Shown here: piece after piece, positions 26,031-35,170 of the stretch
How positions within the stretch are numbered: the first letter of the stretch is position 1
How the letters are laid out: each line of letters opens with the position of its first letter
Origin: MED-G78 sp964343355
GTDB lineage: Bacteria > Pseudomonadota > Gammaproteobacteria > Magnimaribacterales > D2472
Length of the DNA: 64,000 nt
Direction: 5' to 3'
NCBI GenBank assembly: GCA_964343355.1
Contig: CAYFJC010000001.1
Location: 5,816-69,815, forward strand
Notes under the pieces: model-generated
The model's database searches: none
Seen by the model: the letters and a program-made list of their open reading frames with translations, nothing else
Told to the model about the DNA's origin: nothing
Translations under genes and position numbers: made by a program

Positions 26031-29021
26031 TTAATCTGTATTAGCCAGCTCTAATGCTTCATTAACATCTACTGATACTAATCTAGATACCCCGGCCTCT
26101 TGCATAGTAATACCCATCAGGTGATCACTTCTCTCCATGGAAACTTTATTATGGGTAATAAAAATAAATTGGATGGTTTTAGACATCTCTTCGACCATAT
26201 TTATTAATCTTTGAGTATTTAAATCATCTAGTGGGGCATCAACCTCATCAAGCATACAAAATGGTGCTGGGTTTAGTTCAAATATAGAAAATACTAAAGA
26301 TAATGCTGTAAGCGCTTTCTCACCCCCAGATAGTTGAGATATAGATGCATTCTTTTTACCTGGAGGTCTTGCCATTAATACCACGCCTCCATTTAAAGCA
26401 TCATCATCCTGCAAAGTTAGCTCTGCAAATCCTCCTCCAAAGAGGATAGGAAAAACTTCCTTTAATCTGCTGTTAACCGCATCAAAGCTATCTTTAAATC
26501 TTGATTTTGTTTCAACATCAATTTTTTTAATAGCTCCAGTTAGCTTATCTAATGCTTCGGTAAGTTCATTGTATTGCTCTTCTAATTTCTCGCCTCTTTT
26601 TGATTCTTCAGCAATCTCATCAGGAGCTGCTAGGTTAATTGCACCAAGTCTAATAATTTTAGCCTGAATATCTGTAAGCTGATCTTCGATATCTTTAATA
26701 ACTAAATCTTCATAATCTTCATAATTTATATCTTCTATGTTAATTCCAGATTTCTTTATTCTTGCATTAGCATTTTCTAAATTAATCTCATAGGTCTTAA
26801 GTTCTAGTTTTATATTGGTAACTTTTTCAGAAATAGCTCTGAGGTCTAATTCGGCAACTGATCTTTTATTTTCAAGATCTCGAAGCTCTTGATCAACTTT
26901 TGATTGTTCCTGTCTTATATTTACAAGTACTCCTTCGGCAGAAGAGCTTTTTTGAACAAGCTCAGCAATACTTTGCTCTAATGTTTGTTTTTTACTTTCC
27001 GTTTCAGTAATTATTTTAGATAAATCATTTTGTCTTGTTAAATACTCGTCAGGAGAAGCAAGATTGACAGAGCCTAGAGCTGAAATACTTTCTTGAATTT
27101 TCTCTAATGAACCTTCTAGCTCTAATAAATTCATATCTTTAAATTCAGAGGAATTAAGCTCAGCTGGATTAATGCCCTCTTTGGTTAAGGCGTGAGAAGC
27201 ATTCTCTAGATTTACTTCAAAAGTTCTTAATTCAAGCTTTAATGAATTTATTTGTGATTCAAGAGTTCTTAAATCAGCTGCTGCAACAGAACGCTTATTT
27301 TCCATTTCTCTTATAAGCTCATCTGCTTGTGTTCGCTTGCCTCTAAATTCCTCTAACTCAATCTCGATACTAGATTTACTTTGGACTAATTCGCCTAACT
27401 CTCTTTCAGTTATAGACTTTTTCTCAGCATTTTCCTTGAGTAGCGTGGATAAACTATTTTGTCTATTAAGGTACTCATCCGTAAGAGATTTAGATTGAGC
27501 TGAAGCAATATTTAATATTTGAATTAATTGGTCCTTTAACTCAATAGCTTTTTGATAAATTCCATCACTTCCAGAACCCATTGTTTTAAGGGTATCAATA
27601 ATCATATCCAGTAAATTGATAGCTTTCTCTTTGGGACTTAAGTTATCAATATCAGCCTCTTCTTCTAGCGCCTTTGCATAACTCTCTTTAGCTTTTTCCA
27701 AGTCTATTTTGCTTTGAACTTCAATCTTATTAAGATTTCTAAGATCAGCTTCATGCATAGCTATATTAGAACTAATTGAAGATGCAGAAGATCTGGCTGC
27801 CTCAAATCCAGATGCAACGGAAGCATGGCTTTCTTTTACTTCTGTTAATCTTGATTGCTGTAAATCTAGCTCAGTAGTTTTTTCTGCAATACTTAGCTCT
27901 AGTGGTGATATTTTTAGATTAAGTTCTGCTTTTTTATCTAAAGCTTCTAGTGCTTTTAAGATAGAGATATTTAACTTTAATTCCTTCTCTTTAGGCGTTA
28001 AATTTTCAAAAGTTGACTCTTTTTCTATAGCTTTTGCATAACTCTCTTTAGCTCTTTCTATATCTGATTTGCTCTGTATAAGTGTTTTAGTTTCATTTTG
28101 AAGATCGGCTTCTTGCCTCGCTATATCAGCACCTACTGCATAAAAGTTCTTTTGAGCTTCGTCATAGGATGCTCTTACAGACTCATGCTCAGTTCTATAT
28201 TTATCTATTTGTGATTGCTTGGTCTTGGCTTCTGCATCCTTAATAGTTTGATCTCTTAGGGTTACATCTAATTTTTTTTGCAACGCATCTCTATTATTTT
28301 TAGCTTCGAGAGAAAATAATATAGCTACCTTTAATTCATTTTCTTTTTCTTCAGCTTTAAGTTGATTGTATTTTTCTGCGGCATTAGCTTGACCCTCAAG
28401 GCGTCTAATTAATCTTGAGATTTCATCTTTAATATCCTTAACTCTTGATAAATTTTCTTTTGTTTTCTTAATTCTTTGCTCAGTTTCTTTTCGTCTTTCT
28501 CTGTATTTAGATACTCCTGCTGCCTCTTCAATATGGACCCTTAATTCTTCCGGCTTTGCGCTAACCAAATTAGAAACCATTCCTTGTTCAATAATTGCAT
28601 AGCTATTAGGACCAAGGCCTGTGCCTAAAAATAGATCTTGAACATCTTTACGTCGACATTTTGTGCTATTAATAAAATAGGTAGACTGGCTATCTCTAGT
28701 CATTAAGCGCTTGATTGATATTTCATTATAAGCAGCATACTCACCACCTAATTTCCCACTTGAGTTATCAAATAGAAGTTCAATACTACATTGACCAGAT
28801 GGTTTTCTTAAGTCTGAGCCATTGAAGATGACATCGGACATTGAGTCGCCTCTAAGGTTCTTAGCTGATAGCTCACCTAGAACCCATTTAACAGCATCAA
28901 TTACATTAGATTTACCACAACCATTTGGGCCAACAACTGCCACCAAATTTGTAGGAAAAGATATTCTCGTGGGGTCCACGAAACTTTTGAAACCAGCCAG
29001 TTTAATATGTTTAAGCTGCAT
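26031..29021 (-). CDS. smc: Chromosome segregation protein SMC, apparently hinge-less with duplicated coiled-coil arms
   Basis: 996 residues, against about 1150-1190 for typical SMC. The N-terminal head has 'HIKLAGFKSFVDPT' and Walker A 'GPNGCGKSNVIDA'. The C-terminal head has the signature 'QLSGGEKALTALSLVFSIF' and Walker B 'FCMLDEVDAPLDD', so the ATPase is complete. Between them (about 170-800) everything reads as coiled coil. No hinge domain sequence was recognised; the apex near residues 485-514 is a short 'TLKTMGSGSDGIYQKA' stretch without CxxC, so it is not a Rad50-type hook either. Arm 1 holds two ~93-residue copies with a 120-residue period. Arm 2 holds two 143-residue copies that align without gaps. 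It lies first of smc-zipA-ligA. Confidence 0.9.
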   Translation of the reverse strand: MQLKHIKLAGFKSFVDPTRISFPTNLVAVVGPNGCGKSNVIDAVKWVLGELSAKNLRGDSMSDVIFNGSDLRKPSGQCSIELLFDNSSGKLGGEYAAYNEISIKRLMTRDSQSTYFINSTKCRRKDVQDLFLGTGLGPNSYAIIEQGMVSNLVSAKPEELRVHIEEAAGVSKYRERRKETEQRIKKTKENLSRVKDIKDEISRLIRRLEGQANAAEKYNQLKAEEKENELKVAILFSLEAKNNRDALQKKLDVTLRDQTIKDAEAKTKQSQIDKYRTEHESVRASYDEAQKNFYAVGADIARQEADLQNETKTLIQSKSDIERAKESYAKAIEKESTFENLTPKEKELKLNISILKALEALDKKAELNLKISPLELSIAEKTTELDLQQSRLTEVKESHASVASGFEAARSSASSISSNIAMHEADLRNLNKIEVQSKIDLEKAKESYAKALEEEADIDNLSPKEKAINLLDMIIDTLKTMGSGSDGIYQKAIELKDQLIQILNIASAQSKSLTDEYLNRQNSLSTLLKENAEKKSITERELGELVQSKSSIEIELEEFRGKRTQADELIREMENKRSVAAADLRTLESQINSLKLELRTFEVNLENASHALTKEGINPAELNSSEFKDMNLLELEGSLEKIQESISALGSVNLASPDEYLTRQNDLSKIITETESKKQTLEQSIAELVQKSSSAEGVLVNIRQEQSKVDQELRDLENKRSVAELDLRAISEKVTNIKLELKTYEINLENANARIKKSGINIEDINYEDYEDLVIKDIEDQLTDIQAKIIRLGAINLAAPDEIAEESKRGEKLEEQYNELTEALDKLTGAIKKIDVETKSRFKDSFDAVNSRLKEVFPILFGGGFAELTLQDDDALNGGVVLMARPPGKKNASISQLSGGEKALTALSLVFSIFELNPAPFCMLDEVDAPLDDLNTQRLINMVEEMSKTIQFIFITHNKVSMERSDHLMGITMQEAGVSRLVSVDVNEALELANTD
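26622..27479 (-). repeat. smc: Two tandem 143-codon repeats in the C-terminal arm of SMC
   Basis: Copy A (27051-27479, residues 515-657) and copy B (26622-27050, residues 658-800) are each exactly 429 bases and align without a gap. Both start DEYLxRQNxLS and contain ELVQ, ENKRSVAxxDLR, KLEL+T+E+NLENA and GIN, ending LGxxNLAxP. By hand count 62 of 143 residues are identical. Confidence 0.9.
27578..28212 (-). repeat. smc: Two repeats in the N-terminal arm of SMC
   Basis: Segments at about residues 270-362 and 390-482 align without gaps for roughly 93 residues. They share 'H.SV', 'EADL.N..K...QSK.D', 'KAKESYAKA' and 'NL.PKEK', with a period of 120 residues. The match to the duplication in the other arm suggests that the two strands of the antiparallel coiled coil were lengthened together. 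Confidence 0.8.
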
Positions 29022-29054
29022 TGATATGAAAAATTTATTAAGCTTTATATTAAA

Positions 29055-29840
29055 CTATTGTGAGTTTACAAACCAATCTTTTTCACTAATTTTTGCACTA
29101 AATAATGCTTTATTTGTAGAGATTTTTATAGGAAATATGGAGGAAGAAAAACTCATGCTATTTTGACAATTTACTAAGCTATTTAGAAGGATATCCTCAT
29201 CATTAATCAAAGCTGAAGCTAAATCAAAACCAGGTATAAGCGCATCTTCATTGGTAAGTAAAATATTTGATGTACTTGAATCTTTATATAATTGTTGTGC
29301 AATGGGAACAGCCGGTCCATCTTTGATAAAGGCTGTAAATTTTATGGATATAAAATTGCATGTTTTTGGAATAGTGAAACTGGTATTTATTGTTGAAAAA
29401 GCAAACTCTGGAAATTTTTTATCTCGAAGAATGCTGTATAAAGCATAAAATCGAATTTGAAGATCTGCATCTTTAAAAATTGGCTCTGCAAATTCTACAA
29501 ACTGCTCAGCTGTAATTAAGCTATTGTTATTAACAGCAAACAAAATAATCTCTTCTAGCCAAAGAATCTTTTTATCATTATCAATAGATAAAATAAAATC
29601 GTTAAAATATTCATCCTCAAGCTCTGTATTTTCGTACACAGCGACCTTTATCTCATCTGATAGCATTAGCTCATGAACAGACCCAAGGATAGAAAATTTA
29701 CTAGTAAAGCCGAAAAGAGCTAAGCCTAATACAATAAAAGAACAACTAAAAACAAAGACTTTGTTGGAAGATTCTCTTGCAAGCAAAAAACCAACTATTG
29801 GAAAAAATGCTAAAAGGATTATTAGATAAAAAATTATCAT
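29055..29840 (-). CDS. ccmI: CcmI-like cytochrome c biogenesis protein
   Basis: 261 residues. Two N-terminal membrane segments (about 2-16 and 28-48) match the CcmI layout. A helical middle part stands where the TPR domain of CcmI would be but shows no clear TPR consensus. The C-terminus has 'DGPAVPIAQQ' and 'NEDALIPGFDLASA', like the beta-domain of longer CcmI proteins that binds apocytochrome. Sequence similarity is weak and the call rests strongly on position directly after ccmH. It would present apocytochrome c to the heme ligation complex CcmFH. Its start overlaps the ccmH stop by 4 bases. Confidence 0.7.
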   Translation of the reverse strand: MIIFYLIILLAFFPIVGFLLARESSNKVFVFSCSFIVLGLALFGFTSKFSILGSVHELMLSDEIKVAVYENTELEDEYFNDFILSIDNDKKILWLEEIILFAVNNNSLITAEQFVEFAEPIFKDADLQIRFYALYSILRDKKFPEFAFSTINTSFTIPKTCNFISIKFTAFIKDGPAVPIAQQLYKDSSTSNILLTNEDALIPGFDLASALINDEDILLNSLVNCQNSMSFSSSIFPIKISTNKALFSAKISEKDWFVNSQ

Positions 29841-30214
29841 CCTAGTCTTCTTCTAAAAATAAAACCTAAAAAAATAATTGCAAGAAACGCAAAAGGTCCA
29901 AACCATAATATATAAGTTGAGGTATTAACTTCAGGATCATATAAGACTCCACTGCCGAACCTATCTTTTGCATACTGTTTAATGTCTTTATCTGAATAGC
30001 CATTATTAATGAGTTCTGCAATCTTATTTTTTAGATCTTCTGATACAGGAGCATTTGAGCTTGCTATAGATCCACTAGTACATTTAGGACATCTAACTTC
30101 ATGAATTAATTTATAAAATCTTTGCTCATCAGCTTCTGAGTTAAATGTATAAACCTCAGAGGTAAAACCAATAGATGATAAAAATATACAGCTTAATAGA
30201 ATTATTTTTTTCAT
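29837..30214 (-). CDS. ccmH: Cytochrome c maturation protein CcmH
   Basis: 125 residues. It has an N-terminal signal peptide and the redox motif 'EVRCPKCTSGSIASS' (family LRCxxC), then 'IAELINNGYSDKDIKQYAKDRFGSGVLYDP', characteristic of CcmH, written here in halves across the helix bundle. One C-terminal transmembrane helix and RRR follow. It reduces the CXXCH motif of apocytochrome c and works with CcmF. It overlaps ccmG and ccmI by 4 bases on each side. Confidence 0.93.
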   Translation of the reverse strand: MKKIILLSCIFLSSIGFTSEVYTFNSEADEQRFYKLIHEVRCPKCTSGSIASSNAPVSEDLKNKIAELINNGYSDKDIKQYAKDRFGSGVLYDPEVNTSTYILWFGPFAFLAIIFLGFIFRRRLG

Positions 30215-30735
30215 TTGAACATCTTATTTTCTTTGATAATTGGAATAAAAACTTTATCCCAGATAGCTTGGTTTACTTCTCCACTGTAGTGAACTAGTAC
30301 AACTCCATCTTTAATTAAAAAGGTTTCAGGAGCACCTGTTACACCCATATCTAAAGCTAATGAGCCTTTTAAATCATGAAGATTAAAATTATAAGGATTA
30401 CCGAAGGAATTCAGCCAATTAATAGCATCAATCGATTCATCTTTGTAGTTTAGTCCTGTCACCCTAACGCCTTCAGAGTTTAATTTCATTAAAAAGCCAT
30501 GTTCAATTCTGCATGTTATGCACCAGCTAGCCCAAACATTAAGTAATAGCTCATTACCTAAGTCTTCTTTTGTGTAAAATGAATCTGAATTAAGTGCCTC
30601 TAATTCAAAATTGGGAACATTAAAATTTTTAAAATTAGCTCCAGGGTAAAACTTATCTTCAGTTAATAAATTATAAAAAAATAAAATGCCTACAATTGGA
30701 ATAATTAAAATAGAAAATCTTAACAAGGTATTCAT
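30211..30735 (-). CDS. ccmG: Thiol:disulfide interchange protein CcmG (DsbE)
   Basis: 174 residues. An N-terminal membrane anchor (about 5-24) leads into a periplasmic thioredoxin fold with the active site 'VWASWCITCRIEHGFL' (CxxC) and 'GVTGAPETFLI' containing the cis-proline and the acidic GxTGxPET element specific to CcmG. It keeps the CcmH/apocytochrome thiols reduced. The usual central dipeptide Pro-Thr of the CxxC is Ile-Thr here. It overlaps ccmF and ccmH by 4 bases. Confidence 0.93.
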   Translation of the reverse strand: MNTLLRFSILIIPIVGILFFYNLLTEDKFYPGANFKNFNVPNFELEALNSDSFYTKEDLGNELLLNVWASWCITCRIEHGFLMKLNSEGVRVTGLNYKDESIDAINWLNSFGNPYNFNLHDLKGSLALDMGVTGAPETFLIKDGVVLVHYSGEVNQAIWDKVFIPIIKENKMFK

Positions 30736-32630
30736 TTTCTTTTAAGTCTCTCTGTGAGGGCTACAAAACCTCCAATACACATAATTGCAGCTGCAATCCA
30801 TATCCATCTAATCAGATAATTGTATTGTATATTCACTACCCAATTACCATTATCCAACTGATCTCCAAGTGTCATATAAATATCTTTATAAGGTGTTATT
30901 TTGATAGCTGATTCAGATGTAATTTGACCTCTTATAAAATATTTTCTTTTTTCAGGGAACATGAAAAAGGTTTTATTTGGAGTGTAAATATTTTTTACAG
31001 AAAACTTTGCTCTTACCGAGTCATAGTTAGGCTCATTTATTAAATCAAAATCTATTAAGTAAAATTCATAATCGCTGCCTTTGTAGGTCTCTCCAGGCTT
31101 TATATTTATAATTTTTTCATAACTTAAAGAAGCATTTAGAGCGGTTGCAAGTATAAGAACTCCCAATCCAATATGAGCTATTGCGCTTGATTTGTTAAAA
31201 TATGATTTTTTGATCATGCTATCGACTATAAGAAAGAAATATCTTATTAAGATTAATAGGCCAGAAAATAAACCACCTATAAACCACCATTGGAAATCTT
31301 GATATATATACGAGATACAAATAGATGCAGCAGCTGCAATTAAAATAGACATTGATAAAAAGCTTTTAAGATTTAATAGTTTTGAGCTTCTTTGCCATAA
31401 GCTACCTACTGAGAAGACTAAAAAAATTGCTGCCAAAAATGTTAATGGCGCGAAAATAGTATTGTAGTAAGGAGGTCCTACGCTTATTCGCTCATCGTAT
31501 AGGTAGTCAAATATTAATGGGTACATGACTCCAAGCATTACTGCAAAAATTGCAGCAGCAAAGAGAATATTATTAATTGAAAGAAATGATTCTTTTGATT
31601 TAGCTACAACAAGATTTTTAGAGATTAGTTGAGGCAGTCTATATACATAAAATGCCAAAGAAGTTGTTATTAATACTGCAGAGAAGGCTAGAAGGTATAA
31701 ACCTCGTTGCGGATCATTAGCAAAAGCGTGAACACTATCTATTATTCCTGAACGAACAATAAATGCTCCAAATAAACTTAAAGAAAATACTGAGATAGAT
31801 AATAAGATTGTCCAGCCTCTTAAAACCTTGGATTTAGAAGATACATAAAGTGAATGGATTAATGCAGTTCCAGCAAGCCAGGGCATGAGTGCAACATTTT
31901 CAACAGGATCCCAAAACCAGTAACCACCCCAACCAAGCTCATAATAGGCCCACCAGCTTCCAAGAGAAATTCCTATAGTTAGAAGAATCCAAGCAGCTAA
32001 ACTCCATGGTCGGATAACATCCTCCCAATTAATCTGCATATCTCCTTTAATAAGAAATGCTGTGTTATATGCAAATGCTATAACAAAACCAACATAGCCT
32101 AGATATAAAAATGGTGGATGTATTACAAGAGCTGGATCTTGAAGAACTGGATTGATATCTGCTCCATTTATAGGTGCTATTGGAAGAATTGTTTCAAATG
32201 GGTTTGAGGTAAATAGTAAAAAGATTAAAAAACCAAAAATAATAAAAGCTAAAACACCTATAGCAGGTGCTTTTAATAAATCATTTTTAGATAATGAATA
32301 ATTAAATAATTGACTCCACCCAGCTAAGAATAGTATCCATAAGAACATTGAACCCTCGTGAGCAGACCAGATGGAAGAAATTTTATAAAAAGTTGGTAAG
32401 TCTTTATTGGAATGTTCGGCTATGTATCTTATAGAGAAATCGCTTTGAATTGCTAACCAGACATAGAGAAGAAACGAGATAAAAATAAAATAAAATCCAT
32501 AACTAAAGACTCTGTTTACAAGCAATTCTAGATTGTGATTACCTTGATAGGTTCGTATAGAAAAAATGAAAGCAAGAAAGAATAATCCTGCGCTCAGAAT
32601 TGAAAAAAAATGCGATATTTCGCCTATCAT
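30732..32630 (-). CDS. ccmF: Heme lyase CcmF
   Basis: 632 residues with about 14-15 transmembrane helices. The tryptophan-rich WWD domain is 'GSWWAYYELGWGGYWFWDP', followed by 'VENVALMPWLAGTALIHS'. The conserved periplasmic histidines and the C-terminal soluble domain before the final helix are present. It ligates heme to apocytochrome c with CcmH. It overlaps ccmE and ccmG by 4 bases. Confidence 0.95.
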   Translation of the reverse strand: MIGEISHFFSILSAGLFFLAFIFSIRTYQGNHNLELLVNRVFSYGFYFIFISFLLYVWLAIQSDFSIRYIAEHSNKDLPTFYKISSIWSAHEGSMFLWILFLAGWSQLFNYSLSKNDLLKAPAIGVLAFIIFGFLIFLLFTSNPFETILPIAPINGADINPVLQDPALVIHPPFLYLGYVGFVIAFAYNTAFLIKGDMQINWEDVIRPWSLAAWILLTIGISLGSWWAYYELGWGGYWFWDPVENVALMPWLAGTALIHSLYVSSKSKVLRGWTILLSISVFSLSLFGAFIVRSGIIDSVHAFANDPQRGLYLLAFSAVLITTSLAFYVYRLPQLISKNLVVAKSKESFLSINNILFAAAIFAVMLGVMYPLIFDYLYDERISVGPPYYNTIFAPLTFLAAIFLVFSVGSLWQRSSKLLNLKSFLSMSILIAAAASICISYIYQDFQWWFIGGLFSGLLILIRYFFLIVDSMIKKSYFNKSSAIAHIGLGVLILATALNASLSYEKIINIKPGETYKGSDYEFYLIDFDLINEPNYDSVRAKFSVKNIYTPNKTFFMFPEKRKYFIRGQITSESAIKITPYKDIYMTLGDQLDNGNWVVNIQYNYLIRWIWIAAAIMCIGGFVALTERLKRK

Positions 32631-33034
32631 TGACTAGGTATCTCAATATTAGGTGGCATATAGTTCTCGTCATGCTTGGCAAAGATATTTTCCGCGATAA
32701 GTCTATTATCAATAATCATTCCATAGGCAACTATGCCACTACCTTCTTTAAATAAATCAGGCACAACTCCATTATAAGAAACATTAATTGAATTACTAAA
32801 ATCAGTGATATTGAAAGATATATTTGTACCGTCCCTAATAACAGACTGCTTTTGAACCATTCCACCCAGCTTTACTCTTTTATTGTTAGGTATTTCAGCA
32901 TTGATAATTTCTGAAGGTGTATAAAAATAATCCAAGTTCGAATTGAGTGCTGAAAGTATTAAGTAAACACCTAAAAAGGAAGTAGCAATTAAGGCCAATA
33001 CAGAGGCTAATCTTTTTTTTCTTATCTTATTCAT
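32627..33034 (-). CDS. ccmE: Heme chaperone CcmE
   Basis: 135 residues. One N-terminal transmembrane helix (about 11-30) precedes an OB-fold domain with 'VKLGGMVQKQSV'. The heme-attaching histidine lies in 'FAKHDENYMPP', matching the family AKHDExYxP motif. It carries heme in the periplasm from CcmC to CcmF. Its start overlaps the end of ccmD. Confidence 0.95.
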   Translation of the reverse strand: MNKIRKKRLASVLALIATSFLGVYLILSALNSNLDYFYTPSEIINAEIPNNKRVKLGGMVQKQSVIRDGTNISFNITDFSNSINVSYNGVVPDLFKEGSGIVAYGMIIDNRLIAENIFAKHDENYMPPNIEIPSQ

Positions 33035-33191
33035 TAATATGCTTTTTTTTCAATTTTTTCAGTTGGTTTTTATAAAACATAAACATAGATATAAGCGAAA
33101 TGATTACAATACAAAAAACTGACCAAACATATATCCCATGACCATCCATGAAAATAAAACTATCAAAACTATCAAAAGCAAAATTAAACAT
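33027..33191 (-). CDS. ccmD: Heme exporter protein CcmD
   Basis: 54 residues from ATG 33191, whose first codons overlap the ccmC stop in ATGTTTAA. A longer start at 33221 would lie inside ccmC and is not needed. The sequence 'FMDGHGIYVWSVF' followed by one transmembrane helix and a Lys-rich tail is the CcmD pattern. It helps release holo-CcmE from the CcmABC transporter. Confidence 0.85.
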   Translation of the reverse strand: MFNFAFDSFDSFIFMDGHGIYVWSVFCIVIISLISMFMFYKNQLKKLKKKHINE

Positions 33192-33915
33192 GATCTTTAA
33201 TCCAAGACTTATTTCCTTCACGATTAAAAATCTGGACTTTTGAAGACAAGATTACCAAACAAATTATTAATCCACTAAAACCTATCATTGAAAAAAATAA
33301 TGGATATAGCATAGAGGGATCAATTGATGGTTTATCCGTTAGTGTTATAGAGGCTGGTTGATGAAGCGTACTCCACCAATCAACAGATTTTTTTATAATT
33401 GGGATATTAACAAAGCCAACTAATACCAGTACAGATATAAATTTATCTGCTTTTTCAAAGTTAGTAAAAGACCCATGTAGAGAGATTAAGCCTAAATACA
33501 TAATAAATAGAATTAAAGTTGAGGTAATTCTTGCATCCCATTGCCACCAAGTTCCCCAAGTTGGAATTCCCCATATAGAGCCAGAAACAAGAGCAATAAA
33601 GGTTACAAGAGCTCCAATTGGAGCAATTGATTTAATCATATAGGCTGCTAGTTTGACCTTCCAGATCAAAAAGACTGCTGCGGCTATAGCCATTACAAGA
33701 TATAGACTTTGAGATAAAAAGGATGCGGGAACATGTAAGTACATAATCCTAAAAGAATTACCCTGCATATAATCAGCCGGTGCATATGCTAAGCCCCACA
33801 CCAGAGCAATTATATAAATACAAAGAGAGGAATAAAAGATATAGGGATACATCTTGTTAACTAAAACAACGTAAGTTTTTGGTGATGCAAATTGATGATA
33901 GAGTTTCTTTAACAC
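33184..33915 (-). CDS. ccmC: Heme transporter subunit CcmC
   Basis: 243 residues, six transmembrane helices. The WWD-type motif 'IWGIPTWGTWWQWDAR' is intact, with the flanking periplasmic histidines 'MYLHVPASF' and 'LISLHGSF'. It presents heme to CcmE. It starts 20 bases downstream of the ccmB stop, the largest gap inside the ccm cluster. Confidence 0.95.
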   Translation of the reverse strand: MLKKLYHQFASPKTYVVLVNKMYPYIFYSSLCIYIIALVWGLAYAPADYMQGNSFRIMYLHVPASFLSQSLYLVMAIAAAVFLIWKVKLAAYMIKSIAPIGALVTFIALVSGSIWGIPTWGTWWQWDARITSTLILFIMYLGLISLHGSFTNFEKADKFISVLVLVGFVNIPIIKKSVDWWSTLHQPASITLTDKPSIDPSMLYPLFFSMIGFSGLIICLVILSSKVQIFNREGNKSWIKDHV

Positions 33916-33935
33916 AATTTTTTTAAATTTTTATC

Positions 33936-34586
33936 TTATTCCAAGTGAGTCCGAATAATAAATGAGATTATAAATGGAATAAATACAATTATAAGCAATA
34001 AAACTCCAAGCATTAACAATAAAAGGTTAGAAATTTCAAAACCAAAGTTTGCATTTAAAACAATCTTGCCTAATAAAATTAAAATTGGAAATAAAAGTGG
34101 CATTGTTATTAGTGCACCCAATACAGAGCCCTTATTGAGACTTAATGAGTTACCTAATGCAAAAAGGTTAATAAAAATATATGTAGAAATGAGCATGGAT
34201 GGAAGAGCGATATAAATAGATGATATCGCGCCTGTCATACTTACAGAAAAAAATGTTCCTAATAATGATATTGGAATGCCAATTAATAGCCAATAGATAA
34301 ATATCTTGATTAGTACCATTGAAAATAGCGAATCATTTGCAACACTGAAGTTTTCTAAAGTACCATCTTCATAATCCTCTAAAAAGATACCCTCAACTGA
34401 AACCATTACTGTTAAAAGACTTGCGATCCATAAAATAGAATAAAAAACATTTTTTAAATCATCGCTCGCTAGCTCAACGGTTAAAGGGAATGAGATTGTA
34501 ATTAGAAGAAACACCAAAATAGGGCCAAGCCAGGCTCTTAATTTTTTACGCAGCTTAAATAGTTCTAATTTAAATAAAGCAAACAT
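33936..34586 (-). CDS. ccmB: Heme exporter subunit CcmB
   Basis: 216 residues, six predicted transmembrane helices. 'FLEDYEDGTLENF' and 'IPISLLGTFFSV' correspond to conserved CcmB stretches (E. coli has LQPGTLE-like and LPLVLLSP-like elements). It is the membrane subunit of the CcmAB ABC transporter that releases holo-CcmE. Its start overlaps the ccmA stop by one base. Confidence 0.9.
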   Translation of the reverse strand: MFALFKLELFKLRKKLRAWLGPILVFLLITISFPLTVELASDDLKNVFYSILWIASLLTVMVSVEGIFLEDYEDGTLENFSVANDSLFSMVLIKIFIYWLLIGIPISLLGTFFSVSMTGAISSIYIALPSMLISTYIFINLFALGNSLSLNKGSVLGALITMPLLFPILILLGKIVLNANFGFEISNLLLLMLGVLLLIIVFIPFIISFIIRTHLE

Positions 34587-35170
34587 TACAAGCTTCCAAT
34601 TATTACTTCACTACTAGGGAGTTCTAGTGAAATATGGGATGTATAAATAATTGATTTATTTTTACCTAGTTCTGCAGTTAAAAAATCGTTAATAAGGCTG
34701 CGGGTTTGATCATCCAGACCTACGCAAGGCTCATCTAAAATAATCACACTGGATTGATTAAGAAATATTCTTACAAGTGCCAATTTTTTTTGCTGACCAT
34801 AAGATAAATTACCTACTAAAAGATCATCCTTGTGATCCATATTAAGGTCTTTTAGTATTGATTTGACTTTAGGATGCGATATATCTAATCCATGAAGATG
34901 TAAATTATCTGTCACTGATAGATGGTTTTTAAGAACATTTTTATGACCTAAAAACACTTTATCAACCTCCTCACTCCAGATAACTTCTCCTTTATTAGCA
35001 GAGGATATCCCAAGTAAAATTCTTAATAATGAAGATTTTCCAGAGCCGTTGCTGCCCTTTACATGAATAGCTTGACCTTTAAATAAATTAAAAGAAAGAT
35101 TCTGAAACAACCTATTTTGATTAATAGAAAATGAGATATTTTTTACTTCTAACATAGTGCTGCCTGACAT
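34586..35170 (-). CDS. ccmA: Heme exporter ATP-binding protein CcmA
   Basis: 194 residues of ABC ATPase. Walker A is 'GSNGSGKSSLLRILLG', the signature region 'LSYGQQKKLALVRIFL' and Walker B 'VIILDEPCVGLD', followed by the switch histidine in 'YTSHISLE'. The LSYGQQ variant in place of LSGGQ is usual for CcmA, which often has LSAGQ. It powers CcmABCD. It starts with TAATG overlap on the preceding gene. Confidence 0.92.
   Translation of the reverse strand: MSGSTMLEVKNISFSINQNRLFQNLSFNLFKGQAIHVKGSNGSGKSSLLRILLGISSANKGEVIWSEEVDKVFLGHKNVLKNHLSVTDNLHLHGLDISHPKVKSILKDLNMDHKDDLLVGNLSYGQQKKLALVRIFLNQSSVIILDEPCVGLDDQTRSLINDFLTAELGKNKSIIYTSHISLELPSSEVIIGSL

Noticed and set aside
26031..29021. SMC as a pseudogene or a frameshifted gene
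   Set aside because: The frame is open throughout, both ATPase half-sites are intact, and the internal repeats are diverged protein-level duplications, as expected for a selected gene rather than a decayed one.
33192..33221. Longer CcmD start inside ccmC
   Set aside because: The 54-residue form starts at an ATG overlapping the ccmC stop, which is the usual coupled arrangement and matches CcmD length.
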